A stretch of 64,000 nt of DNA, taken from the NCBI GenBank assembly GCA_003993805.1, contig RSEF01000019.1, forward strand, positions 6,438,474 through 6,502,473, given 5' to 3'. The notes under the pieces are model-generated. The model made no database searches and was not told the origin of the DNA. It saw nothing but the letters and a program-made list of their open reading frames with translations. Source of the stretch: Himantopus leucocephalus. Lineage: Eukaryota; Chordata; Aves; Charadriiformes; Recurvirostridae. Below are positions 1 through 28,600 of the stretch, piece by piece; the first letter of the stretch is position 1; the number at the start of each line of letters is the position of its first letter. Both the position numbers and the translations under genes were made by a program.

Positions 1-3000
1 GAAGATAGCTGTGATCCCAATGATAAAGTGGGTTTTCAGGTCTTCTATTAGACACGTTTACCTACATGACAGTGTCCTCTTTATCACATTCACTTTGCCA
101 GATCATGAACCATGGTGTGGATTTAAATATTAAAACTATGTTGAGGGTTGTACTGATCCTTGCGGTTGTCTTTAAACTTGACTAACTTTTTTTTTTCCCA
201 CCAATCCTTAAACTCTTGCTATTTTTGTCCAACAATAGAATTTAAAAGCAGCAGCAGAGCTGGTCTTTGTAACATAGAGATGCCGTTACCTTCTGCAGTG
301 TTAAACTGGATAGCGGACAGAAACCTGGGCTAAGTGCTTAGTTTCAGGTGTATGAAAAGCTAATTAACTTCTTCTTCTATAACATCGGTTTTGTTGATAT
401 TTTCCTATGTATTTAGTTAGTTAATGTACTTTTATAGTACCTGTCTGGTTTATTTCTATCCACATTCATATATCTTTTTCATGCTTCTGTTTACAATCTC
501 TTACCCTGTACTGCAGTAAAGCTCACTTGCCAGTGAGCTATGCTACCTACAGAGCGTCTAGTAAAGACAGGAACGTATGTACTTCAAGTTTTCACATTTC
601 TGAGAGTATGAAAAGTTCATTTTGATGAACGTCCCTTCCAAAAGTCATTTTACTTGATATTATCATTTACCTCACCAAATCACTATATCTACTGGTCTTT
701 CACACTGCCTGTTTCAGAAACAAAATGTGAAGTGTAAATGTTAAAACTAAAGGTTAAAAGACCAGAATTTCTAAATTTGCTTCTTTTTACAGGCTTCCAT
801 TTCTATTTTCAGAAGAATCACCAAACCTTTTAAGTCTTGTCATTAGCTATATTATACTGTTTCTTTTCTTCCCTTCTTTGTGTCTTTATTAAGACATGTG
901 TGGCTCTAAGGACAGTCAAGGTTGCTACTGTACTTCAGCAATGAGCATTTATTTTTTTACTTCTTGGGATTCCCAACTAGCTCTAACAGTTGGACATTGA
1001 GTTGTGTCACTCTATTGGTTCTGGTATGAATCTTCCTTGATGTTGTATGTGAAAGGTGCCCATTTTACATGCTATTTGAGAATTTTTTTGAGTAAATCTC
1101 ACGTTCTAGGAAGCAGACATTTAAGGCATATAGAAACTACTTGTTTTGATGTGACCTGGATATTTGAAGTATTTTGCTATTATTGTTTGATTAGTTCTGG
1201 TTGCCCCAACACTGCATACAGGTAAATTCCTGCCTAGCTCATGTAGGTGTTAAAAATTTAAGTGAACAGTAACTGCATGTCATCTGAGCAGATTATTCTT
1301 CCATCTCTGTGACCCCTTGTCACATCCTCCCTACTAAATCAAATGGGTATTATTGTGTGCTCCATGGGTATTTTAGATGTTACAGAAATAGAGCAATATA
1401 ACAAAAACCTGATGTCACATCTTTTATTGTCAGACAATCTGTATCATCTTTTCTGTACAGCTTCTTGTGCTGATGGTTATGCAGAGATAGCTTTAACATT
1501 TTCATTTGATGTCAAATCAGTCTTTCAAACTTTTTTTTCATTTCTACCTATGCACGCTATGGATAAGCAGCATGGGTTTTCTTCATTTGTTTGATTGTAT
1601 TTTTTAGGTTTCAGGGTTTGTAAATGCTGTTTGAGGTCTTGCTTGCTCTCCTTATTCTGATTTAAGCTGCATCGGAAGACCTTGAGGAGAATCAGAGTGT
1701 AGAGACTCATTTCCCTTTCCTGTGAAGTGATGATAATGACACTGACCTTCTCTGCAGCTGTACTTCCCTTTGCTGTCATTTGAGGCAGATTTTAATCTAG
1801 GGGGGATCTTAAATGTTCTTCATAATTTTCAGGCCTTTGATATGGCAGGCAACCACATCATATAATTTCTCATATGTTGATCAAGTTCTATCCCAAAGTT
1901 AGGAGTCTTTGTTGCCATTGCTGCTCCTGCGAAGCTTTTCCTCTGGATCCTCTTGAGCAGTCTTCCCTCCTCCTTCTTTATCACTTGACTACCTATAAGT
2001 GTTAGTCATCCCCCGCATTCTTTGTTTGCTAGGCTAAATGAATTGTAAACTATTTGATGACTTTGTGTTTCTGTTTCTCTGTTCATGAACATTGAACTCT
2101 AAGATAATACTCAGATCTAGTGTCTTCCAGTTTCCCAAATGGAATTTCATTAGCTTACATCAATCTTTTTATGCCAGGTTTTCTAAAGAAAAATATTTGA
2201 AGTCCATTCCAAAGCCATTGTTTCTTCCCTGTTTCTTGATCTTTCGCCTTATCATCCTGTCCCTCTTTTCATTCTTACTGCAGTTTTATGCAGTTAACTA
2301 ACCTAGTGTCATGCTTGATGGCATGGTCTACCTGTGGAAATCCATTTTCTTTTTTTTGTTCTCCCTCATGTAAGGAATACCATACTGAATTGGACCAAAG
2401 GTCCTCTTCCATTTTGCCTTCTAGCAGATATTTGTAAGAAACAATACATAAATAGTGAGTAGAATGATTGTTGTTCAGTATATCGTACCAGTAAGCAGCA
2501 TACAGACTTCCAGGAATTGATCAAATCTCATTTTAAAATTGCTTATGGGATTCCTTGCCAAACAAAAGTATAACTTAACTGTGCGTGATGTAAAGAAGTA
2601 CACTTGATTGGTCTTAAATCTGCTGCCTAATGATTTTTATTCTGTCCTGAGTTGTTCTGTTGTAAGACATCGTTGTTGTTCCTTCTCCATTCAATTTTTC
2701 ACACCATTCATGACTCTCTAATGCTCTACCATACCTTAATCCTTTAGCTGTTTTTTCTTCCAAGTTGAAAAGCCTAGTGTAACTATGTTCTTCTCACACA
2801 GAAGCTCTTTCCCGTCTCCTTCCCTTGTTCTGTATCTTCTTTGAGATGAGGTGACCAGAGCTACATGCAATATTCAAGATGTTGATGCATGAGAGATTAT
2901 AGTGGCATAAGTGTCTTCCTGTGGGTGTATGTATGTATGGTGTTCCAGTTTCTGATGATGTGTTTACTTTTGAACTGCCGCTGAGCTAATGTTTCCAGAT

Positions 3001-4208
3001 GAGTTTCCATAAGGACACCAAGATATTTGCTGGTGATAGCTAATTTGGGGCTCATTAACCCCATGTGTTTGGGGAAAATGAGTGCCTGTAGTGCATTATT
3101 CTGCTTTTATTGACGCTGAACTTCATCTGCAGTTCTCAGTAGCTCTTCCTGCAGTACTTTGCAGCCAGCATAAAGCGTTGCTGTCATAAGTAATCTTGCA
3201 TAATCTGTAAACTTTTGCCCCTCTTACAGTTTGTTCTTGTGGTATCTTGCTGGTAACGTTCCTCTAGTGTAGAAAAAAAATTCAATTTTCACTAGTATTG
3301 CTTTTTTCAAAATCAGTATATTAATAAAGAGGACTTTTTCCTGGTTCCGTTATATCCTAATTTCTTTGAGACTAATTCCCAAAGAATCAGGAATTCTTCC
3401 ACCCGCGGTGGCTGTATACATTTCATGTCTGTGTCTTGCTTTGATTACTAGTTTCAACATCATCCTTACTGAAAGCAGAGGTCAAATACAAATCTAGTTT
3501 TGGAGATAAATATAATATTTTTAAAGGCCTTAACATGCATACATTTTTATCAGCTTTAAATTTAGTTTTATTCTTGTCTTTCTCAAAAAATCTCAGTGTG
3601 ACTTCTGGCAGCTTTTGCTCTGTAGTCCAGGCAGTTGATTCTAAGAGGCATTCAGGAAACCAAAATGTGAAGAAAAAAGTGACTCATGTATAGAAATGGC
3701 AACACCTTCCTTTGTGGTCAGCTCTGAAAAAACCTTCTGTGTAGTTCTCTATTTAGTGTTGTTTCCTACTGGATAGGACATATAAGCAAATCGTGCAATG
3801 GCTTGTGAGTATTACAGATCTCTGCAAAATTGTTGAAGCGCATAGCAATGCTGTACAACTTGATGAGATATAAGATGTGACTGTTGAAAGGACGTAGTGA
3901 GAAGGAACATGTTCTGATGCTGTGTAGATTTGTAGGCTGGTCAGGTATTACCAGTAAGGGTCTATGAGAATGATATAGTTTTAGTATAGGATTGCTATTA
4001 TGCTAAATCATGTATCGATTCTCTTTGAGGCTATTGTATATGTAGTCTTGGGACTAAAGAGTAAGTGCTAGGGATCCTAACTCTAGGTGGATGCTGGAAT
4101 ATCGGGGGGAGAGGAGAGCTGTGTGGCCACTGCTGTGAGGGGTGCGTCATGTAAATTTTGCAGCTGCAGGGATATTTGTTAACTTTCTGTTTCTGTATTC
4201 TCTTTCAG
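1..4208 (+). other. PITPNA: PITPNA intron 1 (3' part)
   Basis: Non-coding. PITPNA exon 1 (MVLLKEY in the family) was not found and must lie upstream. Apart from the LINE fossil at 2.4-3.3 kb I see nothing distinctive; the short open frames have no exon signals. Confidence 0.8.
2366..3290 (-). repeat. Ancient CR1/L3-like LINE 3' region, highly diverged
   Basis: The + strand contains CCATACTGAATTGGACCAAAGGTCC, close to the amniote repeat end CCATACTGGGTCAGACCAAAGGTCC. The same repeat order follows: TTTTCTTCCAAGTTGAAAAG (about 2753), TGAGATGAGGTGACCAGAGC (about 2843), CACCAAGATATTTG.., GACGCTGAACTTCATCTGC, AGTAGCTCTTCCTGCAGT and TAATCTGTAAACTTTTGCC. Read on the minus strand, part of this corresponds to the eroded end of the LINE reverse-transcriptase ORF. 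It is a fossil with no intact ORF, in PITPNA intron 1. Confidence 0.7.
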
Positions 4209-20954
<16,746 letters not shown>

Positions 20955-22442
20955 CATGACTTCTTCCTTGTGCACTGTAGGTATCAAGAAAGTTTGACAA
21001 AACTCTGTATTGCTCTATTTAGGAGAAAAAATACATTTGGGTAAGAAAGGATCCTGTTCATAGCTTCTGGCAGGCAAATCTGTGGTGTTAATTGTTTTTT
21101 ATAATGGACAGGTCGACAAGTGAGTTTACTGTCTTGTTTCAAAACTATTCTAAAGAAATGTCTGAGTGAAAAGTGTAAGAAAAATGTGTTAGAACATTTT
21201 GTAGACTTTACTGCTATTCTTATTTCTGTAATGCATGTGTTACTTTCCATGACTCGCAGAGAAACTTTTGTCAGTCCCGAAAGAATAAGTTGGACCTGCA
21301 AACACTTAGAATACATTTGGAAATTGAAAATTCCTTGCACGTATGCTTGGAATGTATTTCTCACATCGTTTATTAACAGTATTTATGAATGGGCCAAGCC
21401 TGGAGCAACACTTGCACATTGCAGGAGCAGCAGCGATGACAATTTTAAAGCTTTTGACTTGTTTTCATCTTATTTTGCTATGAGTATGCTAACTTGGCAG
21501 GGGAGGGACTATTGTACTGGAGAGCATATATGCATTTGCCTTTGTTGGCCAAATCCCTAGGCTGTATTCTAGACAGTATGCCGGATGATAATGTGTAAGC
21601 AGTGCTGAGAATGTTAAACCTTATTCTGTTAAATTGTGTAATCAGTTTGGGGTTTGGTTTTGGTGGATTTTTCTTAGACGCTGAACAAAAATGTGGTATA
21701 GTATTAGGGAAGTAAAAAGGCGAGGAGAAAGAAGAGATCATCCGTTTATGGAGAGAAGTCCAAGTTTATTAGCCACAACTCTTCTAGGGCAGTAAAACGC
21801 CACCCTAGCTATCATTGGAAAGAATGGGCTTGGGCAGAACCACAGCCCAATGCTTTACCTCTGCTTGTCCTCTGTTATCTGCTGGTTGGTTGATCAGTCA
21901 TAAGTAGGGGAACACAAGGTGAGGCGGTGTCTGAAGGGGGTGTCTTCTGATAGATATATTTTAATTTCTAATGCAACTTAAATCTTTTTAATTTCCTCTT
22001 CATTCACATTAACTCTAGTTCTTAGAGAACGGAGTTGGTGGTCTTCTCAATTGTATTGTAGGCTCTGGACTTGTAGGTTGTTTAAATTGCAATTTCTGTT
22101 TGTCATTTTTAGGCTATGTTGTAAATTCTGTTCTGGATTAGTGCTGAAATGTAATGATGCAGTGGTGTATTGCCATTGTCTGCACTGGTGACAGCCTGTC
22201 TCACGTCTGCTTTCTGAAGGTTCTGTCTGACACTTCTTTTGGCACACTGCTTTCCAGAGTGGTTCTAAAATGTTTTCCTGTTGTCTCTTTATTTTAGTTT
22301 GCAAGACAGTCATCAGGAAGGCCCGGGGAATCCACACTCTTGACTGACGGACCATCTCTGGATCAAGCCTTTCTATATCCAATCGGCAGGCGATTTTAAA
22401 TCTCCCATAGCTAATTCTAGATGCCCCTTAATATTGTGAGCA

Positions 22443-22448
22443 AATAAA
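22443..22448 (+). terminator. Candidate proximal polyadenylation signal of PITPNA
   Basis: AATAAA about 1.5 kb after the stop codon. The GT/T-rich sequence downstream is not striking, so usage is uncertain. Confidence 0.4.
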
Positions 22449-24404
22449 CCGTCTGGTACTAAGCACTCCAATGTTAGCACGTATATGAAGGAGGTAGCTC
22501 CTTGGAGACGTGTGACTTAGAGATCGCTGTATTTACGACTCCTCCCTCCTTTTTTTTCATTGTGTTCAGACCAATTTCCATGTGGCTCTGTTTGATTTCC
22601 AAGTGACATTTTTAGCTAAAATAGTCTTGTGATGTGGTGACTTAGATTTTTTCTTTTTTTTTTTTGTTTTCCAAGTGGGATAAACTGCCACCTTTGTTCC
22701 TGCCCAGCCCTTCACCATTCTTTGAATGTCTATTTGGAGAGGGAAACTGTCAGTATTTTAGAGTGCAAAACTATTCCACAAAATGCTATGCTCTGATCCT
22801 TGCTTCCAGGGTAAGAAATTTAACGGCATGTAATCTGAATACATAATCAGGAGTAGCCAGATATAGTTCTTGGTCTGCAATGAATCGTGATATGTGGCTT
22901 CTGCACGGCATTACTTTGTTCTGTCTTAGCATACGTGAATTAAAGAGTGCACAGAAGCTGCGGCGTTCAGCGTCCCCATGCTAGGGCCTCCAGCACATAA
23001 CTGTTGAGTTTCAATTTAGTGGTACATGGTCCCTTTGGCCCATGTAGCTATGTTGTCCTTCAGCTGTGTGTGTCAGTCTTACAAAATCATTATGAAAAGT
23101 TGCTCGACAGATGTTACAGCTTCCTGGTTATTTACTAAGAATTCCCATAACTTACAAAGCTAAAATTATTTTGACTAATAATAATGTGATTCTCCCTGGA
23201 CAAATTGGAATGTAGCAAAAGCTGGTGTACAAGTAAAGTCTTGGTATCTGATTATATCCAGGTGCCTGGGTCGGTGGTTCTGTTCAGCAATAATAACTCT
23301 TCCCATTGCAAGACTGACTAAAATATCTCCTTTCATGCTATAAAAAAAGCCACCTGCAGTTGTTTTCTAGGATATCTGTCAGTTATTATAAATCACAAAG
23401 GATAATGTTAAACAATGTAAAGAGCTCTGGTTATTTAATGAACTTGAATATTTACTGTAACTATCCTTATGTTGATATCAGCTTTAGACAATCAAATAAG
23501 CAGAACAGAATCAAAGATATGTTGCTTTATTAAATACATATGAGAAAAAAACCCCAATTTTCTTGCTTATGCCTAAGGCCCAATGTTTGATCTTTTTTTT
23601 TTTCCTTTTTTTTTCCTAGTAGTAGTCACTTCATTTTCCACTTCTGTATTTGGTGGCACTAACACGAAATACTGAATACCAAACACAGTCGTGGGTGTAT
23701 CGCCACTTCTGAGGAGTCTTCTTGGCATTCTGTAATACATCCGACTCCTTCAGCCCTTCACATTCCTGCAAGCAGGAGATCCTGAAATGATCCCATGCCG
23801 TGCTGAACAAGTATGTGCTGGGATCTGAACTGTTTTCAGCGTGAGGGAAGATGAGGCATGCTCTGGAGGGAGAGGATGGCGTTTGGTTTCTGGGGAGGGG
23901 GCAGTTTATCCCTTTAATTTTAGTCTATTATTTTGCCTTACTCATGTCTAAGTGCAATAAGCTCTGAATTGTACCAGTAACTCTGGCAGGCTCTTCTCAG
24001 TGACCTCAGACGGTTTTGCGGGGTGGGGGTGGGGTTTGAGGGATTTTTAGCAATCTCACCAGGCAGAAGTAAAACAGATTTGTTGTAAGATAGGTGAAGA
24101 AACTGAATTTTAATCTGTGAGGCTATTTGGGACCAAGATGTTTCATGTCATCTTCTATAGCTGTTCAAGAAGAGTGTAGGGCCCCACTTGCAGTTTGTTC
24201 AGTTTAAAGTATTTTTAACTGAGAATTTATGCACTGACTTCCGTTTGTGTTTGTCGGTTACGTTTTGAGGGATTCTTACACTTGAGGACAACCTGAGAAT
24301 ACACATAGCACACTTGTTCTTTCAATTTGTGTTATCCAAGAGGCTTTCTGTCTGATGACACTAATCGCTATGGAAGCAGATTGTAACATTCCGCTGTGCA
24401 AACC

Positions 24405-24429
24405 TTTTTTTTTTTTTTTTTTTTTTTTT
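24405..24429. repeat. Poly(T) tract, 25 nt
   Basis: Uninterrupted run of 25 T. It could be the tail of a minus-strand retroposed sequence, but no recognisable body or target-site duplication was seen. Confidence 0.9.
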
Positions 24430-24778
24430 ATCCTCTGATTTCAGAGTAAGAGCTTTTACACAAAGCTTTCCTGATTAGTGGAAAAATTGGGGGGGGGGGG
24501 AATAATAATAATACTGGAGGAACTCCGGCCTGAATACTTCCCCCCTCCCTGCCCCTTGCTTTTTTTCCTTCTGATTTAATCCACAGTGAAAGCATCCCTC
24601 AGCCTTGGGGTAGACAAATCCTACGACGACCGTTCGGTCTCGATGCTTGGTTCCTGCTAGCGAGCGTAGCGAAGATCAGGCAGCGTTAAGGACCTGGCTG
24701 TATTTTGGCTTTTGGTTAAGAGCCCCTCGGCCTGCTGGCTCCCGGCGGGGCGACGGCTGGGCTGTGGCTGTTGGGGGG

Positions 24779-24950
24779 CGATGGTTGTGCCCCGTCCCTC
24801 TCCCCTCAGCTGCGTTGGGTGGGTTTGGGGAGACGATGGTTGTGCCCCGGCCCTCTCCCCCCACCACACCGGGTGGGTTTGGAGGGGGGGGGTTGACGGT
24901 TGTGCCCCGGCCCTCTCCCCCCGCCACACCGGGGGGGTCCGAGGCTGGGA
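24779..24950. repeat. GC-rich minisatellite, about 3 copies of a 55-60 bp unit
   Basis: Copies begin near 24779, 24834 and 24894, each with GGTTGTGCCCCG, then CCCTCTCCCC, then a GGGTGGGTTTGG-like end. Copy 1 is the most divergent. Because the units are nearly stop-free, long overlapping reading frames appear on both strands; these are not genes. Confidence 0.85.
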
Positions 24951-25186
24951 CCTTCGCCTCAAGGCCGGTTTGCTGGGGGGGCTTGCCCCCCTCCCCACAC
25001 CGCACCTCTCTGGGTTCATCCCCGCTGGGCCTTCCCCGCCACGTTCTGATGGGTTCATCGTGCTCTTTCCTTTGGCGACACACACTTTGTAGAATGGGTT
25101 AGATTATCTCGTTGTTTCTTTAAATGTGAGTTTGTGCCTTTTTTGTCTCCTAATCTTCCAATACCGGCATATTGGAAACGAAATCT

Positions 25187-25192
25187 AATAAA
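25187..25192 (+). terminator. Candidate distal polyadenylation signal of PITPNA
   Basis: AATAAA followed 30-60 bp later by TTTGTTGTGGGTG and long G runs, a classic downstream-element arrangement. It sits about 360 bp before the INPP5K start codon, so the transcript would end at the edge of the next gene's CpG island. Confidence 0.55.
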
Positions 25193-25219
25193 ATACTAGA
25201 CAGAGCTTCACGCCTCCGC

Positions 25220-25660
25220 CTCCTTTGTTGTGGGTGCTGAGGGGGGGTGGGGGGGGGCAGGTGTGCAATGGCCGCCTGCGCGCGCCGCCGCCATCCTCCC
25301 GCCCGCCAGGCGGCGCCCCCGCGCGCCGCCGTCCTTCCGCAGCCAGTGGTCCCGCCCCCTCCCTGTCACGCGGGCCAATGGGCGCGGGGCGCTGCCGGCA
25401 GCGGGCGCGTCGCCGCTGAGGGGAGCGAGGAGGCCCCGGGGTCGGGCCGGGCCAGGCCGTGCCGTCCCCTCCGTTGTCCCCTCCGCCGTTCCCTTTGCTG
25501 TCCCCTCCGCCGTCCCTGACTGGAACCCCGGTGGCGGCGGTGGGGAGATGGAGCCTGCGGGCCCGGCGGAGCGCGGTGCCGTGAGGGAGCTGAGGTGAGC
25601 GGTCGGGGGCGGCTCGGGGTGAGGCGCAGTTCTGAGGGGCGGCTTTTCCCAGTACGGGAG
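25220..25660 (+). promoter_or_regulatory. INPP5K: INPP5K CpG-island promoter, TATA-less
   Basis: Very CpG-dense segment with no TATA box. Visible elements are a GC box (CCCGCCCCCT, 25351-25360), a CCAAT box in GGGCCAATGGG (25375-25379) and alternating CG steps near 25275-25330. A short repeated GTCCCCTCCG pyrimidine block lies at about 25463-25515, just upstream of the ATG. The GC box and CCAAT box lie about 200 and 170 bp before the start codon, so transcription probably begins around 25.40-25.53 kb. Confidence 0.75.
25548..25594 (+). CDS. INPP5K: INPP5K exon 1, N-terminus of short isoform
   Basis: ATG with G at -3 and +4 (good Kozak), then [15 protein letters not shown] plus AG of a split Arg; donor gtgagc. 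Spliced to exon 3 it gives ..[13 protein letters not shown], matching the place of human ..GRRLSIHVVTWNV. Spliced to exon 2 instead, the frame stops after 20 codons (TAG at 27654-27656). Confidence 0.8.
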
Positions 25661-28600
25661 AAAAGTAGCTAAGTCGTTGCGTAACGAGCTGAGAATTAGC
25701 GAAACTTGTGTTTGTGCTTATTAACAGGGAGTTATACTAATTGGCGATGTTACGCGGTCATATGGAATAGAGAAGAAAAGCTGATTTTCTGACTTGAAAG
25801 CGTCGGTACTGGAGGCGTTTCAGAGCGGCTTATGGAGTATTGTTTGGGTCCGCAGGACTTTCCAGAGACCTACTTAAGTTTAACGAGGGCAAGATCTACT
25901 GCGCTTGCTATTAATGTAGCTAGTGCCTCCACTTCCCCGCTCGTCGTGAGGAGGAAGGAGCTTGAATAAATCTTTGGCTTCTGATTTTTATGGTGTTTTT
26001 ACGTTGTGTCTTAACATTGTGTCTTCTGTGGCGATAAGTTGCGGTGTCTCTCCCTGTGGGCTTGGTTCACTAGAGAAATCTACTTAAAGGGTAGCTGAGC
26101 TGTAACAGGAAAATTAAAAAAAAAAAAACCAAAACCAAAACAACAAACACTAATATTTGCTCGAAGTTCTTAAAAGTCATCTTAACACAGTATTATAAAC
26201 ACTATGACCCTAAAAAATTCTCTGCTATTGAATCATTTCAGGAATCAGTGACACTAAATAGTAGTTTGCTTGTATGTAGGAATGTGTGTGTGGAAAGCTT
26301 GAGACTGTGCTCTAGTGGTACTAAAAGCTTCCAGAATAGTTCGAGCAGTATCCTCCTCCTTTTGGTGAAGGTTGTCTTTGTGGCATCCGATGAAAAGTGG
26401 TATGGCTCTAGTATCCCCTCCTTACTGTGGGCAGTACTTGTACGGCCTTGTGGAGTGGTCGGGAACATCTGTAGACCTTTGGGACTGCATAATGTTGTAG
26501 GTTGTTTGCTTTGCAGATGCATATACATTCCTCACTATGAAGTTTTTCCTGTGGACATAGTCATAACCTACAACGAAACTGAATTATTAAGGATGTTCTT
26601 GAAAACTTTACAAGTATTTTTTCTTTTGGTGTAAATTCTAGCACTGCAGTCTTTCCCGTGTTCTTATCAGTAGTGTGGATACTGGGCACTTTGAGGAATT
26701 TAATTTCTGTCCGTAATGACTGATGGCATCAATATTATTTCAGTTTTGTTTAATCAGATAATTGTCTTATGAAATTGCTAACTGGAGGGAGTTCCCAAGT
26801 GATACATCTCTGATGGCAGAATTAGATCTGCAGCATACATACCTTCCCCCCCCCCCGAAATATGTTCTAAAATAGCTTTTGGCTGACTTCAGTGCAGTCT
26901 TACAAAGAGAAACTATTGGTGAGAGAAATTCTGGGTCATTGAATTAGTCTGGTGTGCAAGGTCACTTTCCAGCTCTTCCACATATATTGTGTGTCACCTT
27001 GAGCAGGCAGTTGATTGGGGGATAAAACATGGCCCTAATAATGCGTGTATTGGTGAGATTCACTATTTAACTGTCAGTGTTTATAGGATCCTTATAGGAC
27101 CCTAAGGTGGATGAAAAATTAACAGCTTTTTTTTTTTTTTTAAGTCTGTCTGATATGTAACAAGACTAACGGTAAAGTGAATCCATTTTTAGAAACCCTG
27201 ATATTGAAATTAACATCTTATAAGAAACAACAGACACGTCCTGTGGCATGTGAATGTTTCTGACAGTGCTCGAGAGGAGCAGTAGATCTGCTTGGTTTTG
27301 GTCAGAGCTGTGTATTTGTATGTTTGAGAGCTGGAGATTATATTTCTACTAGCCTACAGATGGAGGCACATGATTGATTCAAATCAACAATAAATTCTTT
27401 TAAATCTTGAGCTTATAGAATTAACCACATTAAATCTATTATGAAGAAACAATTCACTGTGTGAGGTAGGATGTAATTGCAGCTTGTGTAACAACCCCTT
27501 CAGTGTGGTGGTAATGCTACAGGTTTTTTCAGCGTTGCAGCATCTACATTTGTCCTTTTGCGTTAGAAGCAATGCTGAATTTCACATGAGTGAAAACTTG
27601 ATCTGGAAGACCCTTAGCCATCTGTTTCTTTTATACTTAGGATTTTAATGGGCTAGTCCTTCAGAGTTATTCTATTCTTTTGAGCAAATGGCATCCTTCA
27701 GTAGCGAAGATGCATTTCAAAACTCGGCAGCCCTCTCCCTAAACGATTTAGAAAGCCTGCACAACTTGCGCAGCCGTTCTGCAAGTTTCAGCAGCACAGG
27801 GTCCAGTGGTCGCTTGCAGCTCCGGCAACGAGTAGCCCAGCTTATGGCTTGTGTAGAGGACATCAGCTCGGATGATGAAATTCATGAAGAAGTGTCTCGC
27901 ACTCTAGATGAAGCTTTCCTTATCTGGGGGAAAAAGCTGAAGGATAAGTGGCAAGAACTCAGGTTTTGTTCCTTCTAGTTGCTTGTTTTTGTGTTGTTGG
28001 TTTTGGGTTATTTTAATGCTAGCTAATAAATAGATTTCTGATTTATGAAAATTGTCAGAAAATCTTTGTTTTCTGTAGATAGAAGTTCTGTGGGGAAATT
28101 AGATGCTCTTAGGGTTGATTAACTGTTCCTGTTTAAATTTTATCATTGTTTTTCTGTGATTTTTGTTTGTTTGTAGACTACACTTAGTTACCTGGAATGT
28201 GGGCACAGCTTCTCCACCTCCTGATGTCACTAGTTTACTTCAGCTCAATTCACTGGGCCCAACTATGGATATGTATGTTATAGGGTAAGTATATGTTAGA
28301 GAACTTGCTTTGTAAGTGTATTGCAAAACTGCTAAGTCTCAACAGCTTACTGCCTGTTATGGGACGACTGTGCTATGTGAATCACTGCCTAGAAGGTGGT
28401 TTAACCCTATTGCTAACAGACGGTGGACTAGAGATAGTGACTTAGAACAGAGATAATTTATAGCAAGAGAACCTTCTCTCCTTTCTGCTGGTGTTCTGTG
28501 ACAAAATACAGAATAACTTTTTTCTAAACACACAAATTTTTGGCTGCTGTTTTCTTTGTTGGCATGTAGAGTCATATTCATTTTGATATTAAAGTTATCC

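Larger units (their letters stand above)
20955..25210 (+). other. PITPNA: PITPNA 3' UTR and downstream region
   Basis: No exon-like coding sequence is visible here. AATAAA occurs at 22443 and 25187. The later one is followed by a GT-rich stretch, so the longest transcript may carry a 3' UTR of about 4.2 kb; the end actually used cannot be read from sequence. The interval holds a 25-T run (24405-24429), a 12-G run (24489-24500) and a GC-rich minisatellite at 24.78-24.95 kb. Confidence 0.55.

Noticed and set aside
24647..25102. Overlapping 126-151 codon frames on both strands
   Set aside because: They track the GC-rich minisatellite and lack exon signals.
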